Source: Acidimicrobiaceae bacterium
GTDB lineage: Bacteria > Actinomycetota > Acidimicrobiia > Acidimicrobiales > UBA8592
Length of the DNA stretch: 64,000 nt
Direction: 5' to 3'
NCBI GenBank assembly: GCA_002709645.1
Contig: PAQG01000006.1
Location: 1-64,000, forward strand
The notes beneath the pieces are model-generated. The model did no database searches. It saw only the letters and a list, made by a program, of their open reading frames with translations, and was not told the origin of the DNA. The position numbers were made by a program, and so were the translations under genes. Below are positions 9,627-19,393 of the stretch, piece after piece (the first letter of the stretch is position 1; each line of letters begins with the position of its first letter).

Positions 9627-10331
9627 ATGGATACTATGGAACTTCCCCAACTCCGAAGGCAAAAGAGGCGAATAGACCTTTCTAGGGTTGCAGGGCACAT
9701 TTCTCGAGGCGTAGCCCTAATAAATTCAACAGTCGAACCACGTGCGCAATATTGGGATGACTGGAATCAGAAAAATTTACAAACCCAAGGACCCTTATGG
9801 GTAGCGCTTGGAGATTCTGTAACACAAGGAATAGGGTCATCGGACCCATCAACATGCTATGTGTCAATAGTCTTAAATCGTCTGGAAGAACGGACCAGCC
9901 AGAAATGGAGGTTACTGAATCTATCAATGAGTGGCGCTAGGTTCTCTGATGTAGCGAGACTACAAATTCCATTGATATCTGATCACGACCTCAAGCCTGA
10001 CCTAGTTTCAGTAATCATTGGCAGCAATGACATAATGTGGAGAAGGGGTCCACGAAGAATAGCAAACGATGCAAAATCGTTGATGGAATCACTTCCCGAA
10101 GGCACATACTTAAGCAGAGTCTCACAATCAAATAAAAAAGGTCGGCGGTCAGCTATCGCTGATGTTTTTGAGACAATGGCATTTTCACGCGGCATTGAAT
10201 TATTTGGTGCGTGGAACTGGCCCACATCTAAAGGAATGTGGGCGCAGGATAAATTCCACCCAAATGATGACGCCTACAGATACATCGCAGATAACCTCTG
10301 GGCGAGCTTGCATTCTGCAAGTTTTTTCTAA
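9627..10331 (+). CDS. SGNH/GDSL-type hydrolase
   Basis: 'VALGDSVTQGIGSSD', 'VIIGSNDIMWR', 'DKFHPNDDAY' blocks. Confidence 0.88.
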   Translation: MDTMELPQLRRQKRRIDLSRVAGHISRGVALINSTVEPRAQYWDDWNQKNLQTQGPLWVALGDSVTQGIGSSDPSTCYVSIVLNRLEERTSQKWRLLNLSMSGARFSDVARLQIPLISDHDLKPDLVSVIIGSNDIMWRRGPRRIANDAKSLMESLPEGTYLSRVSQSNKKGRRSAIADVFETMAFSRGIELFGAWNWPTSKGMWAQDKFHPNDDAYRYIADNLWASLHSASFF

Positions 10332-10333
10332 AG

Positions 10334-10735
10334 CTAAAAGTCGTTTTGATTTGGCGATTGCCTTTGTCGTTTAAGGTCCCCTCTTCTCCTTTTACTTTCT
10401 AAGCGACGCTTTTTAGATGCACGACTAGGGCGCGTTGGTTTCCGTTTTGATTTTTTTTGTAAAGCTTTATCTACTTTTTGTGATAGACGTTCGCACGCTA
10501 TTTCACGATTTCGTGTTTGTGAACGAGACTCATTTACAACTATTCGGACAGTAGCTCCTAGCTCTTGCTCTAACATTTTTTTCTCTTGCGGAGTAAATGA
10601 CGTTGTTTCCATGACCTCCCAAACCAGTTCAACGCGGGTGTTTGCCTTATTGGCGTGCTGTCCTCCCGGCCCTCCAGAGGTCGAGAATCGGAAATGCAGT
10701 TCGCCATCGGGGATCTCAAAGCTTCTCCATCTCAT
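10334..10735 (-). CDS. arfB: Peptidyl-tRNA hydrolase ArfB-like (RF-1 GGQ domain)
   Basis: 'STSGGPGGQHANKANTRVEL', 'ESRSQTRNREIACERL' and a basic C-terminal tail. Confidence 0.9.
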   Translation of the reverse strand: MRWRSFEIPDGELHFRFSTSGGPGGQHANKANTRVELVWEVMETTSFTPQEKKMLEQELGATVRIVVNESRSQTRNREIACERLSQKVDKALQKKSKRKPTRPSRASKKRRLESKRRRGDLKRQRQSPNQNDF

Positions 10736-10861
10736 ACCTCAAGAATAGGGGTACTGAATCTTCTTTTGAGTCATTATGGATGAGTGTTCCCATCGCTTCA
10801 ACTTATTTGTAATTGGGAATGAGTCAACACCTTCTTAATAAGGACCAAGTAATGTCTGCCT

Positions 10862-11689
10862 ATGCGTATTTTCGTTACCAACGACGATGGAATTGACTCA
10901 GTGGGACTTCATACTCTGGCGAGAGCAATGTTGCCTTTTGGAGAAGTAGTCATTGGAGCTCCGGATAGTGAGTATTCAGGAGCTTCATCAAGTTTCGGAC
11001 CTCTTCATCTGATTAAGCCTGAACTACATAAAGCACACATAGAGGGAATAGAGGAAGCGTGGGCTATTACTGGTCCGCCAGCCTTATGCGTTATGTTCGC
11101 GCGTCTGGGAGCATTTGGGGATCCATTTGACCTAGTTGTCTCGGGAATAAACCCTGGCGCGAATGTTGGTCGATCGGTATACCACTCTGGCACTATTGGC
11201 GCATGCCTAACAGCACGAAATGGAGGTATCTCTGGCGTAGCAGTTAGTCAGGCCGTTGACGAAGGCGGATACATGGGACAAGGAATCGAAGAAATGCTTC
11301 GGGATCAGAAATGGCATAGCGCAGCAGAAATCGCAGCTTTAGCAGTAGAAGAACTATCCCTCTCGCTTCCTAAGGACCCTGCTGTCCTAAACCTTAACGT
11401 TCCTAATTTAGAAATAGGAGAAATGAAAGGTTGGGTTTCAACTCAAGTAGGTACTGATCTGATCCGTCAAATGACTGAGGTTCAAGTTGACCCAAAAGTA
11501 GGCCATGAAGGCTCTTTCCATCTCAAACTGAACTGGGGAGAACGCATACCTCCCACTTCTATAGAAAGTGACGTTGGGGCGGTAGCTAATGGGTACGTGT
11601 CTCTTACTTGGTTAAGTCGCTTGCAAGGGGACCAAGCTCCGGATAACAGTTCTGTAGAACAAAAGTTTGACTCAATCTTGAATAATTAG
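10862..11689 (+). CDS. surE: 5'/3'-nucleotidase SurE family (paralogue 1)
   Basis: 'IFVTNDDGIDSVGLHTLARAM', 'VVSGINPGANVGRSVYHSGTIGACLTARNGGISGVAVS'. Confidence 0.9.
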   Translation: MRIFVTNDDGIDSVGLHTLARAMLPFGEVVIGAPDSEYSGASSSFGPLHLIKPELHKAHIEGIEEAWAITGPPALCVMFARLGAFGDPFDLVVSGINPGANVGRSVYHSGTIGACLTARNGGISGVAVSQAVDEGGYMGQGIEEMLRDQKWHSAAEIAALAVEELSLSLPKDPAVLNLNVPNLEIGEMKGWVSTQVGTDLIRQMTEVQVDPKVGHEGSFHLKLNWGERIPPTSIESDVGAVANGYVSLTWLSRLQGDQAPDNSSVEQKFDSILNN

Positions 11690-11773
11690 AATCCGAAAAC
11701 CACGAATCGGACTTGGGTCTAGTACCACCTTCTCCAAAGTGCTATGTTCGTATTGCTTACGAAATGGGGCTAA

Positions 11774-12220
11774 ATGAAAACTGCGATACTGTACCAATCC
11801 TTACGTGGAGGAACCAAGAAGCTCGCCCATTCGCTCGCAGAGGATTTCCATCGCAAGGGTTCAGCTGTAGGTGTTTACCCCATTACCGAGATTGATGCAC
11901 AATTTGTTTTAACTGCTGATCTTCTTGTAATCGGAACCTGGACTGACGGACTTTTTGGCTTAGGTGCGCGCCCGGCTCAGTTAAACAAAATAAATACGCT
12001 CCCAGATATCACCCATAGAAACGTTGCCTTGTTCGTCACGTACGAAATCAGTCCAGATAATTCATTGAAAGGATTTTCTGAGTGGGCTAATCGCCGAGGC
12101 GCGTCAGTTGTTGCAACACATGGATTTAAAGTTCGAGGGCCGTTTCGCAAGGACATAGGAGCCGACATGGCTAGCTTTGTTGATGACGCTCTAAGCCAAT
12201 TTTTGCCAGCACAAGCGTGA
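11774..12220 (+). CDS. Flavodoxin-like protein
   Basis: 'KTAILYQSLRGGTKKLAHSLAEDF' (FMN-binding P-loop-like) and 'LLVIGTWTDGLFG'. Confidence 0.72.
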   Translation: MKTAILYQSLRGGTKKLAHSLAEDFHRKGSAVGVYPITEIDAQFVLTADLLVIGTWTDGLFGLGARPAQLNKINTLPDITHRNVALFVTYEISPDNSLKGFSEWANRRGASVVATHGFKVRGPFRKDIGADMASFVDDALSQFLPAQA

Positions 12221-12284
12221 AGGATACTCCCCTGATCTCAACCCTTACTGATATTGTGTCAGCGTTTTCAAGTCTTCTAGTTCT

Positions 12285-13133
12285 ATGAGCGACATTAAAG
12301 ACGCTCGTGATTTAGGGGCTGATGATTTCATTTGGGATTATTTTTGTCGCAGCCCAGAAGAATCAATGACAGCAAGAGTCTTTGCAGCTGAAAAAGCTGG
12401 GTTTGATGCTATTGGAATTTACCTAGGGGCCTGGAACCAAATGAAAACAAACCCAGCTGAGATAGAGATCTTTGATCAAGCTCTTCGCGATAGCGGACTC
12501 GGGCTTGCCAATATTGAGACTCTTCGAGGGTGGGCTTCTCCTAATGGTCCGTCTGAACAATGTCTAGCAATGGAATCTTCTGTCTGGGAGATAGCCGATC
12601 GTTTTAAATGCCGGTACGTGCAGGTAATCGGAGACTACACGGGAACTCTAGAGCAAGCCGCCGAAGGGTTCGCTAGCCTCTGTGATCGAGCAGCCGAACA
12701 TGGTCTGTTAGTTGGTTTAGAACCCGTACCGGAAATGACCAATATAGAAAATTTGTCAACGGCATCAGAAATAGTTGAGCGTGCCGACCGTTCAAATGGC
12801 GGTCTCTGCTTTGATAGCTGGCATTTAACTCGATCAACAAACGAAGTTAGTGACATTCTGAAAATTCCAGATGGGAAAATCTTGGCTACCCAATGGAATG
12901 ATGGCCCTGCGGAAAAAGTCTATGAAGATTATTACACAGACACCTTAGGAACGAGGGTTCCTCCGGGCGAAGGGCAATTCTTGCTAACTGAGATGTTAGA
13001 TGCAATTCGGGCCGTGAATTGTCAAGCCCCTATTGGGCTTGAGGTTCCTTCAAAAGATTTATGGGCTGCCCCTATAGAACAAGCAGCGGAAGCTTCCATT
13101 AAGGGAATGAAACGACTTATGGGACTCACATAA
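12285..13133 (+). CDS. Sugar phosphate isomerase/epimerase-like TIM barrel (AP endonuclease 2 superfamily)
   Basis: 'RAAEHGLLVGLEPVPEMTNI', 'GGLCFDSWHLTRS', 'GEGQFLLTEML'. Confidence 0.85.
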   Translation: MSDIKDARDLGADDFIWDYFCRSPEESMTARVFAAEKAGFDAIGIYLGAWNQMKTNPAEIEIFDQALRDSGLGLANIETLRGWASPNGPSEQCLAMESSVWEIADRFKCRYVQVIGDYTGTLEQAAEGFASLCDRAAEHGLLVGLEPVPEMTNIENLSTASEIVERADRSNGGLCFDSWHLTRSTNEVSDILKIPDGKILATQWNDGPAEKVYEDYYTDTLGTRVPPGEGQFLLTEMLDAIRAVNCQAPIGLEVPSKDLWAAPIEQAAEASIKGMKRLMGLT

Positions 13134-13216
13134 GAAGTCCGGATTCTTGGTCAGGTAGCTTGATTCGTAATCTACGAGTACTGTTTTTGATCAATACAGT
13201 TTTGATAGGGGGAATT

Positions 13217-14782
13217 ATGCCAAAATTACTTGATGAGATCGTCTTAGCTAAAGGCTCAGAAATAGCTGTCACTGATGAGTTTGGGTCTACAACTTGGCAA
13301 GAGTTTGATAATAGAGTCCGTCGCTTAATTAATGGCCTGAAAAGTTCCGGGGTTGGACCCGGTGATACAGTCGCGATGATGATGGGCAACCGAAGAGAGT
13401 GCTTTGAGGTCTTCCAGGCAGCAGCACATCTAGGAGTCACCTATGTTCCCGTCAACTGGCATTGGGTAGCGGACGAGTTGGCATACATCCTTGACGATGC
13501 CGATATCAAAGCTTTACTCGTTGGTAACAGGTTTACTGACATTGCCTTAGAAGCTCTTTCTGATGACCGGGCAAATAAGGTTGCCTTGTCAATTGTCGTT
13601 GGAGGAGAATGCGATGGGTTAACGGATTACGAAGAATTTCTAGCAAGTTCATCGACTGATGACCTTCCCCAAGACGAGCAACTGCTTGGAGGTCCGATGT
13701 TCTACACATCGGGGACAACGGGACGGCCCAAAGGGGTGCGGGGATCGCTTTCTGGTGGAGGGGAAATCCCGACAGAAGTAATGCAATTAATCGGAGGGAG
13801 TATGGCGAATTATGTGCCCGTTGGGGGCAAGTCCCTGCTTGTAGGACCTGTTTATCACTCTGCACAATGGGCGTTTACGTTTATGCCAATGATTAATGGG
13901 TCTTCTGTCGTGATGCGTCATAAATTTGATGGAGCGGAAACGGTAAAAATTATTGATTCAGAAGAAATAACCAACATCCATCTAGTCCCTACCCAATTTA
14001 AACGCATGCTTGATGCAGACCCGAATGTTAAAGATAGTTTCTCCGGAGCTTCACTAGAGGCCGTTTGGCATGGAGCTGCACCCTGTCCAGCGTCTTGGAA
14101 AAGGTCCATGCTTGAATGGTTTGGGCCAAAAGTTCATGAATACTACGGCTCCACAGAGGGTGCATTCATTTCAACAATACGAGCGGAAGACTGGCTGGGA
14201 AAGGGAGGTTCCGTCGGCAAACCACTAGAAACTATTGAAGTTCTCGTAATTGATGATGATGGCAACCGATTGACCGAACCCAACAATTCAGGGACGTTAT
14301 ATTTTAGAAACTTAATGGGTACAGACTTTGAATACCACAAAGCGCCTGAAAAAACTGCAGAAGCTCATCTTGAACCAGGGGTTTTCACAACAGGTGATAT
14401 CGGGTACTTAGATGAGGATGGGTACCTTTGGCTTTCAGATAGGAAAATTGACATGATCATATCTGGAGGTGTGAACATCTACCCAGCCGAAATAGAGGCT
14501 GTAATTGCGGAACATGGTGGAGTCGCAGATGTCTCAGTTATAGGTGTGCCGAATGAAGAGTTTGGAGAAGAAGTTAAAGCAATCATTGAATGTTCAGATG
14601 GCTACACGGGAGATGAAGAGTTCATTCGCGACATACTGCAATTGTGTCATACAAAATTAGCTGGATATAAACGACCAAAATCTGTTGATTTTATAGAACA
14701 ACTACCTCGAACAGGAACTGGAAAAATCCTCAAACGGACTCTCCGTGAACCCTATTGGGAGGGTCATGAGAGGCAAATTTAG
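13217..14782 (+). CDS. AMP-dependent acyl-CoA synthetase (1)
   Basis: 'FYTSGTTGRPKGVRG', 'YYGSTEG', 'TGDIGYLDEDGYLWLSDRKIDMIISGGVNIYPAEIEAV', 'RTGTGKILKRTLR'; Met at 13217 preceded by 'gggggaatt'. Confidence 0.93.
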   Translation: MPKLLDEIVLAKGSEIAVTDEFGSTTWQEFDNRVRRLINGLKSSGVGPGDTVAMMMGNRRECFEVFQAAAHLGVTYVPVNWHWVADELAYILDDADIKALLVGNRFTDIALEALSDDRANKVALSIVVGGECDGLTDYEEFLASSSTDDLPQDEQLLGGPMFYTSGTTGRPKGVRGSLSGGGEIPTEVMQLIGGSMANYVPVGGKSLLVGPVYHSAQWAFTFMPMINGSSVVMRHKFDGAETVKIIDSEEITNIHLVPTQFKRMLDADPNVKDSFSGASLEAVWHGAAPCPASWKRSMLEWFGPKVHEYYGSTEGAFISTIRAEDWLGKGGSVGKPLETIEVLVIDDDGNRLTEPNNSGTLYFRNLMGTDFEYHKAPEKTAEAHLEPGVFTTGDIGYLDEDGYLWLSDRKIDMIISGGVNIYPAEIEAVIAEHGGVADVSVIGVPNEEFGEEVKAIIECSDGYTGDEEFIRDILQLCHTKLAGYKRPKSVDFIEQLPRTGTGKILKRTLREPYWEGHERQI

Positions 14783-14796
14783 GCTAAACACTTGTA

Positions 14797-16545
14797 ATGG
14801 AGCATAACGCGCAACCATATCTTCCCGACAGCTTCATAATGAGTGCTGAAACAGTAGAAGATTTCAAAGGACAGATTGGAAATGCTGAATTAGTTGACCA
14901 CTCTAAACGGTTAAACACAAAGCTGTGGAACGTCGCTGAAGGAGTTTGGTGCCTAGTTGGAAATGGGCTATCAAATCAAACCTTTGTGGAAGGACCCGAA
15001 GGCTTAATAATAATTGACACGGGTGAATGCGTTGAGGAGATGACTGAAGCTCTGGCCGCAATCAGAGAAGAGACACAGTCCCCTGTCGCAGCAATTATCT
15101 ATACTCATTTCCATTATGTCGCAGGAACCGAAGCAATTTTTACGAGCGAACAGAGAAGAAATATTCCTATCTGGGGTCATGAGCGGATAACTGCAAATAG
15201 ACGAAGTTACGGCACAGAATTGAGCGCAGTCGCTTCAAGAGGCTTAATTCACCAGTTTGGCATCGCACTTCCTGACTCCGGAAGTGATGCCGTCATCAAC
15301 GTAGGGCTTGGCCAGTCGTACAGAAATCCAGACCATGCTCCTTTTACTCCGGGGTTTGTGGAACCAAATCAAATATTCGCTGAACCAATTTCTACTCAAA
15401 TCGCTGGGTTGAAAGTTGAGATGATACCTGCCCCATCTGATGCTGATGACTCAATAACGATATGGTTTCCAGAATTAGGAATCTGCGTAAATAATTTGAT
15501 TTGGCCGGCGCTCTTTAATGTTTTCGCTATCAGAGGAGAAGAGTATCGCGACCCCCGTGTTCTGCTAACAGGTATTGACCACATTCTTTCTCTTTCTCCG
15601 GAAATAGTGATTAGTACTCATGGCCCACCAATAGTGGGGACTGACTATGCAACTGCCGAAATAACAAGATACCGCGACCGAATCCAATTTCTTTGGGATC
15701 AAACAGTTCGTGGAATCAACAGAGGAATGGATCTTGAGAAGTTAACCCAGTTTGTTCAACTGCCAAGGTCGGATGAAGAATCCTACCTAACACAACAGTT
15801 CTATGGTCTAGCAGAGCACCATGTGCGCCAAATACACAATGGGCTTCGGGGGTGGTTTGATGGCAACCCAGCAAAATTATTCCCGGACGATCCATCTCAA
15901 CGAGCAGAAAAGTTCGTAACAGCTTTTGGGGGGTTCAAGAGAACTCAAGAAATCGCCAATGAAGCATTTGAGAGTGGGGACCTTCGATGGGCTATTGAAC
16001 TGTCATGTGTGCTTATCGAATACCATCTCCGATCCGAAGGTGATAGTGCTGAAGAAATCGAAAGAGATTCCAATTTTTTAGCAACTTGTTTACGAACTAT
16101 CGCTCAGAAAACAACCGCTGCGAATATCCGTAATTGGTGCCTGACATATGCGCTTGAGCTAGAAGGATTTTTGAATCTTGAACGACACCGTAGGCACAGG
16201 TTCTCTCGGTCTGTTGTCTTAGCAAACCCTCCTTCCTCAACTGTCCATGCGTTACGAGTTCTCTTAGATCCCATTCAGACAATCGCTTACGAAGGAGAAC
16301 TCAGATGGGAGTTTGATAGTGGAGAGACTACAGGATTGCTTATAAGGAACCATGTAGCTGTTCCTACTGATGGAAAAAACGCGAACTTTGCGATAAGTTT
16401 ATCCCTTGAAACTTGGGCGAATTTACTCAGCGGCCTCTTAACACTTTCGGATAGCTTCTCATCAGGAATGACTACGACTAAAAACACGAACCAAGAGATA
16501 ACCAAATTTTTCTCGCACTTTGACCTTCCTTCCTTCACACAATGA
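14797..16545 (+). CDS. MBL-fold alkylsulfatase-like protein with degenerate metal-binding motifs
   Basis: Similar domain layout to 3485..4834 ('NGLSNQTFVEGPEGLIIIDTGE', 'ISTHGPPIVGTD'), but the HxHxDH position reads 'THFHYVAGT'. Confidence 0.8.
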   Translation: MEHNAQPYLPDSFIMSAETVEDFKGQIGNAELVDHSKRLNTKLWNVAEGVWCLVGNGLSNQTFVEGPEGLIIIDTGECVEEMTEALAAIREETQSPVAAIIYTHFHYVAGTEAIFTSEQRRNIPIWGHERITANRRSYGTELSAVASRGLIHQFGIALPDSGSDAVINVGLGQSYRNPDHAPFTPGFVEPNQIFAEPISTQIAGLKVEMIPAPSDADDSITIWFPELGICVNNLIWPALFNVFAIRGEEYRDPRVLLTGIDHILSLSPEIVISTHGPPIVGTDYATAEITRYRDRIQFLWDQTVRGINRGMDLEKLTQFVQLPRSDEESYLTQQFYGLAEHHVRQIHNGLRGWFDGNPAKLFPDDPSQRAEKFVTAFGGFKRTQEIANEAFESGDLRWAIELSCVLIEYHLRSEGDSAEEIERDSNFLATCLRTIAQKTTAANIRNWCLTYALELEGFLNLERHRRHRFSRSVVLANPPSSTVHALRVLLDPIQTIAYEGELRWEFDSGETTGLLIRNHVAVPTDGKNANFAISLSLETWANLLSGLLTLSDSFSSGMTTTKNTNQEITKFFSHFDLPSFTQ

Positions 16546-18872
16546 AACATTTACCTTCCTCTTCAGCAAAGTTCAAAGGGAAAATAGGTCGTTTAATTGA
16601 AGATTCCATTGCGGTGCCGCTTGAGAAACGCAAACCTCCAGCCGATGCTCCCAATGTTCTTTTAATTATGCTCGATGACGTCGGATTTGGGAGTGCTTCT
16701 ACCTTTGGCGGCCCTATTGAAATGCCAGCAGTAGCAGATATAGCTGAGTCAGGAATTTCATACAATCAATTTCACACAACAGCCCTATGTTCTCCTACCC
16801 GAGCTTCTTTGCTCACAGGGCGCAATCATCATTCGGTACACATGGGGGGGATCTCAGAAGTTGCTAATAGTTTTCCCGGTTATGACAGTGTCATCCCTGC
16901 TGAGTCTGCAACTGTTGCAAAAATATTAAAGGAACACGGTTACTCAACAAGTTGCTTCGGGAAATGGCATATCACTCCGAGATGGGAACAGGGTCCGACT
17001 GGGCCTTTTGATAGATGGCCAAACGGAATGGGGTTCGACAAGTTCTATGGAATCATGGGAGGCGAAGCTTCTCAATGGGAACCCGCTGCGTACGACCAAA
17101 CCACTCCGATTCAGCCCCACCTTGGCAAAGAAAACTACCACTTGAGCGAAGACTTAGCTGATCAAGCAATTAAGTGGATACAGCAGCAACAAACCTCTTC
17201 TCCAGATTCCCCATTCTTTTGTTACTTCGCCCCTCCGGCAGTACACGCACCCCATCAGGCTCCGAAAGAATGGATAGAGAAATATGCTGGGGTTTTTGAC
17301 GATGGTTGGGACGCTCTTAGAGAGAATATTTTTGAAAGACAGTTGGATCTTGGGGTTATTCCCGAAGGTACTCAACTCACACCTCGACCAGATCAGATTC
17401 CTAGCTGGGATTCTTATCCTGATCGGTACAAACCAATTGCCACTAGATTGATGGAAGTTTTTGCTGGATTTCTTGCACATACTGACGCACAAATCAAAAG
17501 AGTTCTTGATTGCATCAAGGACATCGGATGCGATGACAATACTCTAATAATCTATATTACTGGCGATAACGGAGCATCAGCTGAAGGAACGATCCACGGC
17601 GCTTGGTCAGCACCATCATTTCAAAATGGTGTTCACGAAGACCCTGAATGGCTTCTAGAACATATTGAGGATTTTGGAACAAACAAATGTGAAAATCATT
17701 TCAATGTCGGTTGGGCATGGGCGCTGGATTCCCCTTTCCAATGGATGAAACAAGTCGCTTCTCACTTCGGAGGGACAAGAAATGCAATGGTAATGAAGTG
17801 GCCTGATAAAATTACTGAAGTTAATTCTCTCAGAAATCAATTCCACCATGTTATTGACATTGCCCCAACAATTCTTGAAGCAGCAGGTGTGGAATGGCCT
17901 CAAACAGTTAATGGGATAGACCAAATGCCAGTTGATGGGGTTTCAATGGAATACTCGTTTAATGATTCACAAGGTCCTAGTAAGCGCTGCACGCAGTACT
18001 TTGAAATCTTTGGGAATAGAGCTATCTACCATGAAGGCTGGATCGCTTCATGCTTCCATGGGAGAGTGCCCTGGATACGACTCAAAGGCTACGAATTCGG
18101 AGGCGACCAAGAGAAGTGGGAGCTCTACAACATCAACGAAGACTTTTCACAGAGTAAAGATTTAACAGACGTCCATCCTGACAAACTTGTCGAATTACAA
18201 AATTTATTTAACGCTGAAGCATCAAAACATAACGTCTACCCGCTTAGAGATACTAGTTTGAGACTTTCCGGAGATTTTCGTGTTCCTTCAGCACTTGGAA
18301 AAAGAAAAAAAATGACTTACACAACAGCTCACGTCAGAATTCCAGAAAGCTCTGTCGTTAATCTAAAAAATGCATCCCACAAAATATCCGCTAAGGTAAC
18401 TATCCCGTCAGGGGGGGCGCAAGGTGTTATAGCATGCCAAGGTGGAAATATGTCAGGATGGAGTTTGTACCTGAATGACGAAGGCAAATCAACATACCAT
18501 TACAACTGTTACGGACAGTACCTAACGACAATAAGTGCAGATTACCCTCTAGGTATGGGAAGCCATGAAATACTAGTTGATTATCAACATGACGGTGGGT
18601 TTGGAAGTGGGGGTTTAGCGACTCTTTATATTGATGGCGAACTGGTCGACTCTGACCGTGTAGATAGAACTGTTCCCATAATGTTTTCCATGAGCGGTGA
18701 AACATTCGATGTAGGTATAGATACTGGAGCACCAGTTGGTCCCTACCCTCATGAGTACCCCTTTAGCGGCGAAATTCATGAAGTAATTCTTGAGCGTATC
18801 AGCCGACGCGATCGGAAAACAAAGAAAAAGATGAGGGATGGACTCAAACAGGCTGGACTACGTTCTCAATAA
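16542..18872 (+). CDS. Sulfatase (type I, FGly-dependent arylsulfatase-like), with C-terminal LamG-like region
   Basis: 'PNVLLIMLDDVGFGSASTFGGP', 'CSPTRASLLTGRNHH' (CxPxR formylglycine site), 'YITGDNGASAEG'; 4-nt overlap with the upstream gene. Confidence 0.93.
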   Translation: MKHLPSSSAKFKGKIGRLIEDSIAVPLEKRKPPADAPNVLLIMLDDVGFGSASTFGGPIEMPAVADIAESGISYNQFHTTALCSPTRASLLTGRNHHSVHMGGISEVANSFPGYDSVIPAESATVAKILKEHGYSTSCFGKWHITPRWEQGPTGPFDRWPNGMGFDKFYGIMGGEASQWEPAAYDQTTPIQPHLGKENYHLSEDLADQAIKWIQQQQTSSPDSPFFCYFAPPAVHAPHQAPKEWIEKYAGVFDDGWDALRENIFERQLDLGVIPEGTQLTPRPDQIPSWDSYPDRYKPIATRLMEVFAGFLAHTDAQIKRVLDCIKDIGCDDNTLIIYITGDNGASAEGTIHGAWSAPSFQNGVHEDPEWLLEHIEDFGTNKCENHFNVGWAWALDSPFQWMKQVASHFGGTRNAMVMKWPDKITEVNSLRNQFHHVIDIAPTILEAAGVEWPQTVNGIDQMPVDGVSMEYSFNDSQGPSKRCTQYFEIFGNRAIYHEGWIASCFHGRVPWIRLKGYEFGGDQEKWELYNINEDFSQSKDLTDVHPDKLVELQNLFNAEASKHNVYPLRDTSLRLSGDFRVPSALGKRKKMTYTTAHVRIPESSVVNLKNASHKISAKVTIPSGGAQGVIACQGGNMSGWSLYLNDEGKSTYHYNCYGQYLTTISADYPLGMGSHEILVDYQHDGGFGSGGLATLYIDGELVDSDRVDRTVPIMFSMSGETFDVGIDTGAPVGPYPHEYPFSGEIHEVILERISRRDRKTKKKMRDGLKQAGLRSQ

Positions 18873-18951
18873 GAACCCGTATGTGAAGCTTAAGACGACA
18901 AAGTAGTGTTCATCGGGCATAATAATAAAGGTTTGAATTTTAAGGAGACTA

Positions 18952-19377
18952 ATGGCTGAACAGGTAGCAATTGAAGAAGGTTTATTTACTTGGCCTTCTG
19001 ACGATCCAAGGCTTCTTGGTTCTCAGTGTCTGGACTGTGGAGCGATTATCTTTCCCGTGCAGTCGGGTTGCCCAAGATGTGCCTCCGACAATACGACACC
19101 TAAAGAATTAGGAACCCGAGGTAAATTGTGGACGTGGACTATTCAGGGATACCCTCCAAAGTCACCTCCATATGCTGGTGATGTGGAGAATTTTGAACCT
19201 TTCGGCGTTGGGTATGTCGAAATCCATGACGAAGTCAAAGTTGAAACTAGATTAACTATTGCTGATAAAGATGCTCTGGCAATTGGTATGGAAATGGAAC
19301 TGAAATTTATACCGGCCTATGTAGATGATGATGGCAATGAAGTAATCACATTTGCGTTTTCGCCTGTGGAAGAATAA
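18952..19377 (+). CDS. Zn-ribbon OB-fold (DUF35) acyl-CoA-associated protein
   Basis: 'LLGSQCLDCGAIIFPVQSGCPRCASDNT' Zn ribbon; adjacent to thiolase. Confidence 0.9.
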   Translation: MAEQVAIEEGLFTWPSDDPRLLGSQCLDCGAIIFPVQSGCPRCASDNTTPKELGTRGKLWTWTIQGYPPKSPPYAGDVENFEPFGVGYVEIHDEVKVETRLTIADKDALAIGMEMELKFIPAYVDDDGNEVITFAFSPVEE

Positions 19378-19393
19378 GAAAGGAAATCTAATC

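Noticed and set aside
10778-10839. TTCCCA...TGGGAA inverted repeat upstream of surE
   Set aside because: Six-bp arms with a long spacer are expected by chance at this scale.
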